64,000 bases of DNA from Vitis vinifera (taxonomy: Eukaryota > Streptophyta > Magnoliopsida > Vitales > Vitaceae). The notes under the pieces are model-generated. The model did no database searches, was not told the origin of the DNA, and was given only the letters and a program-made list of their open reading frames with translations. The DNA lies in the NCBI RefSeq assembly GCF_030704535.1, contig NC_081813.1, positions 3,558,001-3,622,000 of the forward strand, written 5' to 3'. A program made the position numbers and the translations under genes. Below, one piece after another: positions 12,236 through 37,560 of this stretch. Positions within the stretch are counted from its first letter, which is position 1. Each line of letters starts with the position of its first letter.

Positions 12236-12648
12236 TGTGATATCCCACATTGGATAGGAGAGAAAGTTACTGACACTATATATGTAGAGACTCATCTTAA
12301 CCAAGTAGGCGCATTTTAAAGCCGTGAGGACCCCCTATAGAATAAGTAAGCAATATCTACACAGTGGAGAATAGGTCATTACAAATGGTATCAAAGCCGA
12401 TCCCGAGGGTTTGTTTAACCCTATAAGGGATGTTTGTTTGTTTGACTCTGTTATCCCATGGGACACAACGAGGACGTTGTGTCTGTATGGGAGGGTGTTT
12501 GTGATGTCTCACATTGGATAGGAGAGAAAGTTCCTGGTGCTATATATGTAGAGATTCCTCTTAATCAAGTAGACACGTTTTAAAACCATGAAGGCCCCTT
12601 TGGGTTCAAAACAAACAATATCTACATGGTGGAAAATGGGTCGTTACA
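12236..12648 (+). mobile_element. TRIM (miniature LTR retrotransposon) with intact TSD
   Basis: Non-coding miniature retrotransposon of 413 bp. Left LTR 12236-12383 and right LTR 12500-12648 both begin TGTGAT and end in TTACA. Between them are a primer-binding site (TGGTATCAAAGCCGATCC, 12386-12403, like the initiator tRNA-Met site used by many plant elements) and a purine-rich tract (TATGGGAGGG) just before the right LTR. It is flanked by the 5-bp TSD TTTAA (12231-12235 and 12649-12653). It has no coding capacity and must have been mobilised in trans. The two LTRs differ at several positions, so the insertion is not recent. Confidence 0.93.
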
Positions 12649-13581
12649 TTTAAAATTTAATTATTAATTATTTGTTGGACTTTTTGTTTCATTAACATGA
12701 TGGATAAGGATGCTAACCTAAAAGAAATATAATATACAACCGAAATTACTTAGAAAACATTGTACCAAGACTACAACATGTAGCATCCCGTAATTCAATA
12801 TTTGTGACAAGCTTCATTTGAGGCTACTATTCATCAAAATATTGTCTCGCAAAAACGAGAGAGCAAATCAATTGGATCGTCATTTGCCTACAATATCAAT
12901 CAAAGAAAAAATTTACTTCTATGAATATGAGAAAGAACTTCATTTCTTTCTTAAATTTATACAATAATGAAGTGAATCTAATTATTTAGCGATTCTATAA
13001 TGGAAATGTAAACAATTTCAATTGAATTTGAATCTTATTTAGAATTAGGTCATAAACGAAGAACTAATCCAAATTTATTGACATTGAATGTTGGAACTAA
13101 GATAATGTAAACAAAATTTAAAATAAAGAGTTAAATTCATTCACCTATCTCGTAATTGTTTTAAAAATTAATTATAAAAATATATAGAATGATTGAAAAT
13201 AAAGTATCATATATAAAAATTATTTTTAAAACATATTCAAACTCCTAAAACATGTTAAAAATATTTCAGATTTTAAAACAAATTTTTGTTTTATAAAACA
13301 TTATAAAATAATTTTGAAAAATTATTTTGTTTTAAAAAACAGTTACAAACAAACTATAATTTTTTCTTATTAGTTAATGTGTTTGAACTAATTAGAAATG
13401 AGAATAAGAACATAATATTTATTTTCATGGAAACCAAAATGCATTTTTGTTAGGATTTTGACTTCTTCTTCCATAAGGTATTGTACTTCACCTATATTTC
13501 CATTTCAAATTATTACACATTTCAAGGGCATAGGTTTTGAGGTATGCTCATGTCCTAAATCTTTTGACCTACTATGCTATA
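12649..13581. repeat. AT-rich intergenic DNA with decayed cluster flank copies
   Basis: No gene seen. 12780-13145 matches 5440-5950 and 13375-13565 matches 4875-5140, so these fragments occur in the opposite relative order to the copy near 5 kb. The stretch 13140-13370 is rich in TTTTAAAACA-type short inverted motifs and may hold a decayed MITE. Confidence 0.45.
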
Positions 13582-15197
13582 TGTCACACCCTCGAAAATC
13601 ACCCTAAATTTTTCGCCTGGTGCGCGGTGCTAAGGACCCTTCCTTAGCCAACCTTCCTTCCCAGCCTTCTCAACACACACACAACAACAACAAATCAAAG
13701 GAAACAGGGACACAACGAGGTAACAGGAAATCCTTCCCAATTTGTATTAATCTCAACTACAAGATACAAAATTGCTTCCCTAAGTCAGAGAACAATGCTT
13801 ACATCCCAAGTATTTAGAGATTACTTTCTCTCTTCTCTCTCTCTGTCATCTCAAGGTTGCAGGAGTCCTATTTAAAAGACTTGCCCTGTAGTTTTCCCCT
13901 AGTGGTTATGCAACCGCCCAGAACCGCTTGCACAACCACCCACCACCCAGATGGTGGTCTACTTAGAAACCACCCACTTGCATCAGCATCAACAATGCCT
14001 TAGCCCACTACCAGTCCAGGTAGCTGACTGACCTGATCACTAGCTGTCCCAGCTAGTGTTCTGACTAGCTGCCATCTCCTCGAACCTGCCTTATCAAGTT
14101 GCCGGAGAGCCCTCCCCTAACAAGATGCCTCCTTCCTCGCAAGGTGCCTTTTGTGACCGGGTGCCCACCAACGTGTCTTTGATCAAGGCTCTTAGAACCA
14201 AGCAGCATGCACCACTAGCTAACCAGGTCTAGTGCATCAGTGTGCCTTCCTCCACACTGATGTGTGAGCCTAAACCATGTCAAGGTGCCCATGGCCTAGG
14301 CCTGTTGCTCCCACTCGTCAGGTTCAGCTTCATAGCGACGAGCCATGGCATTGCGCCCATGGCTGTTCCCTCTTGGTGCACAAGGCATTGTGCCCCTGTG
14401 CTGAGCGTAGGTGTCATAGTGTGAGCCAGCTACTTGTCTGATGCCTCATCAGGCCATGGCATTGCGCCCATGGTCTTCTTGGCTGCTCGCTTGCACAAGG
14501 TTTAGGCGCCCCCGTGCCTGCACGAGGAGGGGGTAGGCCGCACCAGGTCTCATGCTGTTGCAGCCACGGGGTGCATGCCGCACATGTTGTGGAGCCCATG
14601 TGTGCATGCTCAAGTGCCATCTGTGTCCTAGGCACGCCCAAGGCCATGCCAGGGTACCCTCTTAGTGCAGTCAAGGCTTGCCCTTGGTGCTCACCCCCTT
14701 TGAGTCACCTACCCTCTCCTCCTTAAAGAACAATACAGGTTGTTTTCAAAGTTTTTGGAGGAGACATCAATATGTCTGAGGAGACATAATGGAATATTTA
14801 AATAAATACAAAATAAATTAAATTCCCAAAATATCCCTCTGCACCAACTCCATAGCTCAAGTGCTTTCACGGTGCACACACGGTGCCTGTCTAGCTCGCC
14901 CGTGGTGCGCACACGGTGCGTGCCTAGCTTGCCCGCGGTGCGCGTCTGACTCATCCGTGGTGCGCGTCTGGCTCGCACGCGGTGCACGCCTGGCTCGCTC
15001 GCGGTGCGCGCGCGGTGCACGCCTGGCTCGCCCGCGGTGCGCGCCTAGCTCGCTCGCGATCCCCTCACTTAGCTCCTGGGGTTTGAACCACCAAACCTCC
15101 AGGCTTTCCTTGTTTTCAGCCTAGGCTCTCATGGGTGCAAGGCCTACCCATGAGGCCTATTTCTCCGGGTCTAAGTCAATTGGCTAAGGGGCTGACA
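13582..15197 (-). mobile_element. 3' LTR of Ty3/gypsy element
   Basis: A 1616-bp LTR with perfect short inverted ends TGTCA (13582) and TGACA (15197). It is followed on the plus strand by AACCCACCCCCGCC, whose complement is the polypurine tract expected just upstream of a 3' LTR. It is markedly more GC-rich than the surrounding DNA. It contains a 22-bp GC-rich minisatellite (14869-15060). Open frames at 14242-15124 fall inside this LTR and are not genes. Confidence 0.85.
14869..15060. repeat. 22-bp GC-rich minisatellite inside the gypsy LTR
   Basis: About eight degenerate copies of a ~22-bp unit of the type CGCGGTGCGCGCCTGGCTCG, some partial (11 bp). Open frames on both strands here reflect the repeat, not coding. 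Confidence 0.8.
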
Positions 15198-17960
15198 AAC
15201 CCACCCCCGCCTACTGAAGTCGACGCTCTCGTCGACTTAGACTGCTAGTATGCATGGACCTTCTTCTCAAATTGCCATAAAGTAACATCTCTTTCCCATG
15301 AAGCTTCAGTTTCTGAAATCCCCTTCCATTGAACCAAGAAATCAGTTCGCCGGTTCTTTCTGCTGTGTCCCATGGTCCTATGATCCAAGATCTTCTCTAT
15401 CTCTCGATCAAATTGTTTCATGACCAAGGGAGAGGCTCGCTTTGTCTGCACCCTCTCTGCATCCAGATCCTCATGGTAAGGTTTTAGAAAGCTTACAGGG
15501 AAGGTCGGGTGAAGCTTGAGCCTCTCAGGCAGCTTCAACATGTAAGCCACCTGCCCAACCCGCTTTATCACCTTAAAGGGTCCATCATACTTGGGAATAA
15601 GTCATCTTTGCCTTGTCTTGCTGCTGATCTTCTTCCATATTTGAGGAGTCAATTTCAAGAGGACCCTATCCCCAACCTGAAATTCTAAGGGTCTTCTATC
15701 TCGGTCTGCATACTTCTTCATGCGTTTAGCTGCCTTCTCCAGACTGTCCTGGGCTTCATCAAGCATGTCTTGTCGAGACTGTGTCATCTTATAAGCTGCA
15801 GGATTGTTACCTCATGCCTTTTGCTTTGCCACCTCCAGAGGCATTCGAGGTTGTACCCCAATGGCTAACTCAAAGGGACTCATCCCTATTGCTGAGCTTC
15901 TCTGCAAGTTGTAGCACAACTGTGCAGTGTCCATCAAGTCAACCCAATTCTTCTGTGTTGCTGTCACATAGTGCCTGAGGTATTCCTCCAGCAAGGCATT
16001 GATCCTCTTTGTCTGCCCATCAGTCTAAGGGTGGTTGGTTGTGGAGAATTTCAACTCTGAACCTAAGAGTTTGAACAGCTCAACCTAAAACTTACCTATG
16101 AATCTTGCATCCCGATCACTGACTATGTCCCGCGGCAACCCAAAGTGCTTGACAACATTGCTAAAGAACAACTTAGCCGCTTTCTCCGCAGGGCAAGCAT
16201 CAGGGGCAGGTATAAAAACAGCATATTTTGAAAATCTATCCACAACAACAAAGACAAATTTAATGTCACGAACCTTTGGAAATCCAGTGATGAAGTCCAT
16301 GGAAATGCTTTCCCAAGGTTTCTCTAGAATGGGGAGGGGTTGCAGCAACCCTGCAGCCTTTTTCCTTTCAGTCTTGTCCATTTGACAAACCAAGTAGGAC
16401 TTCACGTAGGCCTGCACATTCTCACCCATCTTAGGCCAATAATAGGATCTGGCTAAGGGTCAGAGTCCTTTCTTCTTCAGAATGGCCAACCTACTTTGCA
16501 TCGTGAGTTTCCTGCAATAGTTCCTTTCTTAGGCCGCCTGCAGGAACATACCATCTTCCTCCTTTTGCCACAAGGAGGTCACCCTCTAGCCAATACCTCC
16601 TGATCACACCCTCTTTCACTTGCTGCTTCGGCCTGCCATATGCAGCATCGTGCTCCGCAGTTTGCTTGATTTTCTCATTGAAGTCAGAGATGACTTCTGA
16701 GAGGGCTGTGATGTAAGCAATCACTTCTCTCCTACTCAAGGCATCAGCCACAGTGTTATGTCTCCCTGGTCGATGCAGCCATTCAAATCTGAAGTCAGCC
16801 AGGAACTCCTGCCACCGTGCTTGTCTAGGGCTCAGCTTCTTCTGGGATTTGAAGAAGGTGTTGGCCACATTGTCAATGACCACGGTAAAGATACTCCCCA
16901 GCAAGTAGTGCCTCCACTGCTACAGGTAGTGAACCACAACAGTCATCTCCTTCTCGTGAGTGGAGTACCTCTGATCAGCATTGTTCAACTTCCTACTCTC
17001 AAACGCCACAGGGTGCCCTTCCTGCACCAAGACTCCACCCACAGCTCTATCAGAAGCATCAATTTGGACTTCAAAGGGTAAGTCCAAATCTGGCAACCGC
17101 AGCACAGGCTTAATGGAGATGGCTTCCTTCAAGCTTTCAAAAGCCATCTGACACTGCATGCTCCAATCCCACTGATTGTCCTTCTTCAATAGGTTAGTAA
17201 AGGGAGACACCATCTTTGAATACTCCTTAATGAACCTTCTGTAGTAGTTGGCCAAGCCAAGGAAGGACCGCAACTCAGTCACTTTGGTAGGGACTGACCA
17301 CTCCATAATAGCTTACACCTTGCCCTTGTCCATCCTGATCAGGCCTGCACTGATCTTATGTCCTAGAAATGTGATCTCCTCCTGAGCAAACTCACATTTC
17401 TCTGGCTTCACATAAAGCCTATTCTCCCTCAATCTCTAGAACACCAATCTCAAGTATTTCTCATGTTATGTTAGTGTCTTGCTATAAACAACAATGTCAT
17501 CTAGATACACTACCACAAATGCATCCATATAGTTAAATAAAACATCATTCATTAAATTGCAGAAAGTAGCAGGGGCATTGGTCAATCCAAAAGGCATTAC
17601 CAGAAACTCGTATGAGCCATACCGAGTTACACAAGTTGTTTTCCCTTCATCTCCTGCTGCAATCCGCACTTGCCAATAACCCAATCTCAAGTCCAACTTG
17701 GTGAAGTAAGAAGCTTTTGACAGTCTATCAAACAGCTCAGCAGCCAATGGGATCAGATACTTGTTTTTTATGGTCACCTTGTTGAGTGCTCTGTAGTCCA
17801 CACACATGCGGAGAGAGCCATCATACTTCTTTTGGAAGAGCACTGGTGCACCATATAGGGTCCTTGAGGGCTGGATCAAGCCTGCATCCAACAACTCCTT
17901 CAATTGCTTACGTAGCTCCAACAACTCTATAGGGGACATTCTGTAAGGGGCCTGAGCCCC
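15198..17960 (-). pseudogene. Broken Ty3/gypsy chromovirus pol (RT, RNase H, integrase, chromodomain)
   Basis: Retrotransposon polyprotein remnant reading on the minus strand. RT is at 17939-17466 ([35 protein letters not shown], catalytic YLDD). The RT end plus RNase H start is at 17306-16920 ([29 protein letters not shown]). The rest of RNase H and the start of integrase are at 16904-16491 (RPGRHNTVADALSRR). The integrase core is at 16429-15812 (MDFITGFP, VVDRFSKYAVFI, SDRDARF). The integrase C-terminus and chromodomain are at 15787-15245 (FLVQWKGISETEASWE), which makes it a chromovirus. Several stop codons and one frameshift (between 16430 and 16490) inactivate it. Gag, protease and the 5' LTR are absent: the sequence runs directly into LINE ORF1 near 17960. 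Confidence 0.92.
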
Positions 17961-19926
17961 ACTCCAAACCCCTTACCTTATTATCAACACAATTAACCTC
18001 AACCAAATCCCAGCAGCCATCACCATCCTCAACAGACCCATCTACAGTTAATATACGTAGCGAATTTTCTTCCTAGATTTCCTCCCTTAGAACCCCAGAA
18101 TGGTCGGAAAACTCCCCCTTCGGAGTCCAACCAAAAGAAAGAGAAAGAAGAGAAGATGACCTTGAGACCCTTAAACCCCATGAATTCAGAATAGACCCAT
18201 ACCTCGAAGCTTCTTCAACTAACGCACGGTCTATCGCTGATTGATGAATTTCTATTTGTTGCTTCCTCAAGTCTTCCATCTCCCGGAGTTTAAAAAACTC
18301 AGCCTCTAAATTGCAGGAGACAGGGCAAGCCAAGGAATATGCATTCACCGAAAGGCTACTGTCAAGTAACTGAGTCTGGGACGGGCTTGGACTGTCCCCT
18401 ACCAAACTAGTAACCCCAACAAGCGATGGGCTCACCTCAACGGCAGCCCACCATTTAGCCTTAGAAGACGACGACCCAGCCACAAGCCCAACACCATCAG
18501 CCACAACACCTTTTAATTTTAAACCCACTAATGGGCCTTGCGAAGAACGCCCACCAGCCCGCTTTGAACCTAATAAGCCCACAGTAGGGCCTGACAAGGA
18601 AGGCCCAATCTCTGATGGGTCAAGAGAAAGTCGAGCAACCGACCCAACTTGAACCCGATTAACTATCACTTCACCACCCGACCCACTCGCCTGCCCATCG
18701 GTCCCATCTGCAGACAGAAATAGCGCCTCGAGCCTCACGTTTTCCAGCTCTTCCATACGCGAGCCAGCGCGTGCAGCGTTTTCACCCCTAACCTCTCCTC
18801 TTGTTCGACCAATTGATTCTCGACTGTCCATTGAGACCTTTCTCATCGCCGCCCTGATCTCCCACTAGAGAGAGAGAGAATAACACGCTTCCTCAACCCC
18901 GATCTCTAACATGCTCAGCAAATCTTCGCCGTTCGTCTTAACTAAAATACGTGCCCATTGAAGCTCCTCTATTTTCTCTGTTTGTAGGTCAATGGCTAGA
19001 AAACCGCTACACTTTTCTCCCACTCTTCTCAAAATGTTCAAGTCCCACAGCGAAATTGGAAATCCTAGAATTTTTACCTAAGCTTCGCTTCTTATCTCAC
19101 CTTCTTCCAAACAACCGGTCCTAGGGCTCCAACGCTCTAAACCCAACTGAATCCCTCTTATCGACCTTTTCCCAGAGGTAAGGACACGTTTGGCTTCACC
19201 CACAAATTCAAACTCCAAAAAACCCTGCCATTTTCCAACCTTGCCAACCCTAGCTTTCTTTTTCAGCCCCCAAGAATTTGCCATTAACCACCCCAATCTC
19301 TCTAGATCATCTCCTCTTACTAAATTAGGGTTCCAACTTCCGACAAGACAATGCTCCAATTTGCACAAGTTTCTACTGATTTCCTTCCTTCTTACCTCCA
19401 CTCTGACTTTTTTACTATCCCTACTCCTTAACTTCTTCACCATTTCCGCATAGGACCTTTCCATACTAGGTTTCACCATGGCCCTCTCTTCTTGCTTGTT
19501 CTCCTTTCTGCCGAAATTTGCTCCCAATTTACGTAACATCTCTGCCATAGAGATCCATCCTCCCCTTTCGCCTCTGCCTTTTGGGATGAAGATATTGAAC
19601 CTCTTCATCTCCAGGTCGACAACCCCTAACAGGAGAAAACACCCCGCTCTATTCACATCCCGCACTAGGGAATAAGTTCTCCTATTTTTCTTCCATCCCA
19701 TTTCCCATTTTCCTTCTTCCTTGTCCTTGATGCACTGATTCAAACTTTCCAGAAAAAACCCTACACTCACCGGCCTCAGTCGAACCCAAGACGAAACCTC
19801 TCTCTTGCTCTCTATGATAATAACTTGGGGTTTGCCCTTTCTCTCCTCGGCTCCGATCTTGAACACCTTCGACTCCACCCTGAAACTACTCCCTTTCCAT
19901 CTTCTCCGCTCTATTTTCTCTCTCAT
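17961..19926 (-). pseudogene. LINE (L1-type) ORF1 pseudogene
   Basis: Minus-strand remnant of the first ORF of a plant L1-like LINE (DUF4283-type, proposed RNA binding). One frame runs from the ATG at 19926 to the junction near 17960, interrupted by stops at 19078-19080, near 18868 and at 18073. Between the first two stops the DUF4283-like block reads VKILGFPISLWDLNILRRVG and continues with a GFLAID motif. After the last stop the frame continues another ~35 codons up to the gypsy sequence. ORF2 is absent here. The region is less AT-rich than its surroundings, as is usual for these LINEs. It was probably split or deleted when the neighbouring gypsy element inserted. Confidence 0.78.
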
Positions 19927-20824
19927 CAGCTTTGCTCTCCCGCTCTATCATTCAGTACACTTTATAGTCTAGGTTCCTACTTTAATCATATCATAACTCT
20001 TTTATTAGTTGACATTTTATAAGACTAGTAATTTCATGGAGGATATTAGCATAAAGGACCTCATTTTTAATTTATTTTAGCACAATGTTTTTTTTTCCTT
20101 TTTTAAAATCTTTTTAAGAAGGATTTTTTCATAATAAGTAAAAATAAAAGCTGACATAAAAATGATACAAAAACAAGTTCAATATCATGTTGCTAAAAAA
20201 AGCATATCTTGGAATTTGATTATTTATTTTTTAAAATTTAAAATATTATTTTTCACATTTTAAAAAACTCAAACACCTGGTTGAAAATAAAAGCATTTGA
20301 CTTCATTGCTTCTATTTATAAAAAAAAAGAAGCATATTTTTATTATTATTATTTTTTTAAACTATGTTTGATTGTTGATAGATTGGAGGGAAAATAAAAA
20401 AAATCTAAAAATTAAATTCAAAATCAATAAATTATTTTATATATTTTTTAAATTCAATTTTTTTCTTTTTCTGATTTAAATAATTTAAAGATATTTTAAA
20501 ATTTTAATTATATTTAATTTTCTTATATTTTTTTGGGTGAAATAAAAAAAAAGTTTTTTTTTTTTTTCTCAATACTTTCTTCCGTATTTTTTCCAAGTCC
20601 TTCTTCCATAATCCTACGGAGGGCGCCTGCAACTTGTTAATTTACAGTGTAAAATCCAGATGAAAGGAAAAAGAAAACGGTGTCGTTTTGATTGAATGAC
20701 TTCCGGCTCTGATCCTTTCTCACTGATTTCTCAGCCCTCTCCACTCCATCTGTGATAAAACCCTTTGGAATTTCAAAGCCCTAATTCTCAAATCCACATC
20801 CCACCGAAGCTTTCTGCTACTCCA
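19927..20824. promoter_or_regulatory. LINE 5' remnant, AT-rich spacer and FtsHi2 promoter region
   Basis: About 19927-20040 is probably LINE 5' sequence. 20040-20570 is very AT-rich with inverted short motifs and may include decayed MITEs. The near-perfect palindrome AAAACGGTGTCGTTTT is at 20674-20689, about 200 bp before the FtsHi2 start, within the likely promoter. I see no clear TATA box, which is common for plastid housekeeping genes. Confidence 0.4.
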
Positions 20825-20866
20825 ATGGCGCTTCCACCAATTCTTCATCACTCTCACTTTCATTAA
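20825..20866 (+). CDS. Possible 13-codon upstream ORF in the FtsHi2 leader
   Basis: A short ATG-initiated frame (MALPPILHHSHFH, then TAA) ends 19 nt before the FtsHi2 start codon and is out of frame with it (61 nt between the two ATGs). If the transcript starts upstream of 20825, ribosomes meet this ATG first. The context CCAATGG has G at +4. No evidence of translation can be taken from sequence alone. Confidence 0.35.
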   Translation: MALPPILHHSHFH

Positions 20867-20885
20867 ACTTCTCCACAGCGGTCCC

Positions 20886-34923
<14,038 letters not shown>

Positions 34924-36250
34924 GCACAGTACCAAGAGAACTATCTGACAGGTGCTTAAACTTTTGGTCTTTGTATTTTCTTATCTTCTGTTTAAGGTTT
35001 ACCAAGTTTTGATATTGTTTAGCTAATTCAATCTGTAGGGATACTGACCTAGAATCTTGTGCATGGGTCAAAACATTTGTTTTCGTGCTTGGTAATGTGC
35101 AAACCTCATTTCAGGTCTTTCATTGTCTATTTTATTCAGGGTTCATATCCATCTTGGCAAAACTTTATCATGTGGACTTCAAGTCATGTTTCCCTGCCCC
35201 ATTCATTGGGCATTGCAGATAGTATTCATAATTTCACCTTTGTGGGATCAGCTCATCACTGGGAGAGGAAACACTATTTTCTTCCTCTCCTGGCATGTAT
35301 TGTAAAAGATAGAAAACAGAACCAGGTGTAAGGGAAATCTGAAATACAGATTTCCAGTTTATTCTTGCCAACCCTTGCAAGTTTTACCTGTTAACCTAAT
35401 CATTGCGACTTACCTCTCTGTCGCTTCTTTTTTATTTGATCATGGCAGCCTAAAATCTCTCTATGTTAGTATGTATTTTGTCACGTTGAAGGTGTAATGG
35501 ATGTTTTCGTTTCTCACAAGGATTTATGTATGCTTTTGGCTGATATGTTTGCAGCATGGTTAGCACCATAAACTGAGACCTGGTGTTTTTCGCACAAAGC
35601 AGAGTCAACATGTTAAACAAGACCTGGCAAATTAATTTAGTTCTGAAGGAAGAATACAGCTTGATACTGAGGAAGCCGGGCCATCGCTGCCAAATAAAAC
35701 TCATTCACAGTGTGGGCATAAGTTGGTGGTCATCTAAATGCGATTTGATTCAGAATTCAATTCTGCTCTGCCCTAATCATAACAATTGGGCACTGAGGTT
35801 TTGTTGTTATATTACACAGTTTCAATTGATTTCATATGAGGAACACGGGTTATATGTGGTATGTTGTTTCAATCTTCACATGATATGCCAATTTTGAACT
35901 GATTGGGTTTCCTTAGCTTCTTGAATGGAATGGTGAAAACAAATTAGGTCATTATGATATGTTTATGCTTCAATTAAACCCTCGGAGATGAGAGGAGCTG
36001 TATCTTTGTGATGTTTGGGTGATAAAAAAGGGTTAGGTGGTAGATGTATTATGGAAATTAATTATGTTTCTACAAGGGAAAGAGCCAAAAATTATATGCC
36101 ATGGTACAAGTTTCACTGATGCAATTTCAAAGACTTTTTCCCGTTATCTTTTGAGTAATCTTGAGTCGTGGGAAGATTAGTCATCTTTTGAGTCACTTGT
36201 TATTTCCCTAATTGCATGAGCCTGGCGCCATATCAGAAGTTCACCTCCTA
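34924..36250. other. FtsHi2 3' UTR and intergenic spacer
   Basis: The transcript of the preceding gene should end within the first several hundred bases. A possible 3' UTR splice donor (ACAG/GTGCTT) is near 34950. No further gene seen; open frames at 35059-35897 have no recognisable protein features. Confidence 0.5.
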
Positions 36251-36323
36251 AAATCAAATCCAAAACTGCATGTCCTTGGACGACATCCACACTTTAACGG
36301 TCCATTTAACTACCAAAATAACT

Positions 36324-36482
36324 GCCACGTCGATCCACATCCACTTCTGTAACCACCCACGTTCCAAATTTTCAAAAACCCATATTCCTATATACTCCCA
36401 TTTGCTTGGATCACACATCACTTGTGGCACACTTCCACTGCACAGACTTGCTTCAACCTTTCTTCCAAGAGAAAAAAAGAAA
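36324..36482 (+). promoter_or_regulatory. Core promoter and leader of the early-nodulin-like gene
   Basis: TATATA at 36389-36394, about 90 bp before the ATG, suits a start site near 36420. An ACGT-core element GCCACGTC (36324-36331) lies ~65 bp upstream of the TATA box, a type bound by plant bZIP factors. Both are inferred from motif and spacing. Confidence 0.45.
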
Positions 36483-37153
36483 ATGAAGAACACCAACATG
36501 GTTTCTTCCTTAGGTGTTCTGTTCACCGCTTTGATCGTCCTCGTTGCCATGAACTCTTCGGCCGGAGCTGCGACGGAGTTCCGGGTCGGAGACGCTGATG
36601 GCTGGCGAAAGCCCGGTGTGAACGAGACTGCAATGTATGAGCAGTGGGCTAAAAGGAACAGATTTCAAGTCGGAGATTCTCTCTGTGAGTTTGTGAAAAT
36701 ATGGGTTGCCTTCTCTTTCTTTTTGTTATAGCTAGGGTAACCAGTGGTAGTTCTCTGATGCTTGGTGATCCTTTCCTGATTCTTTGTACAGCTTTTGAAT
36801 ACAAGAATGATTCAGTTCTTGTAGTGGATAAATGGGACTTCTACCACTGCAACAGCTCCAGCCCCATCTCTTCATTCAAGAACGGGAAGAGTGTTATCAA
36901 ACTAGAAAGGCCAGGTTCCTTCTACTTCATAAGCGGAGATCCTGAGCATTGCAAGAGCGGCCAGCGATTGGTCATAAGCGTCATGGCTCTGCACCCAATC
37001 TCACAGTCTCCTCCGGCCATTGCCTTACCGCCCGGAAATTATTTTCCAATTTCTCCTTCACCATCTCCGCTCTCAAGCTCTGGAGTGCTAGTTTCTGCAA
37101 CACTGGTCCCTTTGTTAATGGCTTTTATTGCCAACCTTGTGGGTTTGGTATAA
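36483..37153 (+). CDS. Early-nodulin-like protein (phytocyanin family), 2 exons
   Basis: Cell-surface, probably GPI-anchored arabinogalactan-type phytocyanin of 187 aa. Exons 36483-36684 and 36792-37153; the intron is GT...ACAG, phase 1, at the usual position in this family (after GDSL). The open frame extends upstream, but the ATG at 36483 is chosen because it immediately precedes a signal peptide (MKNTNMV..., cleavage likely after SAGA near residue 30). The plastocyanin-like domain spans ~32-130 (FRVGDADGWRKPG, YEQWAKRNRFQVGDSL, DKWDFYHCN, GSFYFISGDPEHCKSGQRL), with two Cys for the disulfide. The first copper-ligand His of true phytocyanins is Gln here (RFQVGDSL), so copper binding is unlikely. 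A short Pro/Ser-rich stretch (~138-165) precedes a C-terminal hydrophobic GPI signal. Sequons NET, NDS and NSS are present. Confidence 0.92.
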
Positions 37154-37560
37154 GCGTACTTAGTTTTTCTGTGCTAATTGTATTGCATTTCGAGTTCTGG
37201 GATGATCTTCTGCATTTGAGTTGCTGATTATATTTGAAAACATTGTTTGTTTAATAGATCATTTATATATATTATAGTTATGATTTGGAGTTGTTAATTA
37301 AGTTTGATGATCATGTAGGCCTTGGCCTGTTAATTTTTATGGTTAACAAGCACTCAGTTTGTTCTACAATAGCTGTATATGATTTTGGTTGTTTCCCGAG
37401 AAAATAATTGAAAGATTTCTCTCTCCTATTAAAGGTCTCTGGACAACTTTGTTTCTTTTTCTTTTTTTTTTCCCAGACTTTTTTCTGTGAGTTAATCGAC
37501 TCTTATTTATTTCTTCAACCTCATACCAATCAATGTAACACTCAAGGAAACAATTTGTAC
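37154..37560. other. 3' UTR of the early-nodulin-like gene and spacer
   Basis: No gene seen. A clear poly-A signal cannot be chosen among several AT-rich candidates. Confidence 0.5.

Noticed and set aside
14869..15060. Possible CRISPR-like repeat
   Set aside because: Units are contiguous and degenerate with no unique spacers, in plant nuclear DNA; it is a minisatellite.
14242..15124. Several GC-rich open frames on both strands
   Set aside because: They lie inside the gypsy LTR and its 22-bp minisatellite. The translations are repetitive (Cys-Ala-Arg-Gly type) and have no domain; GC-rich DNA lacks stops by composition.
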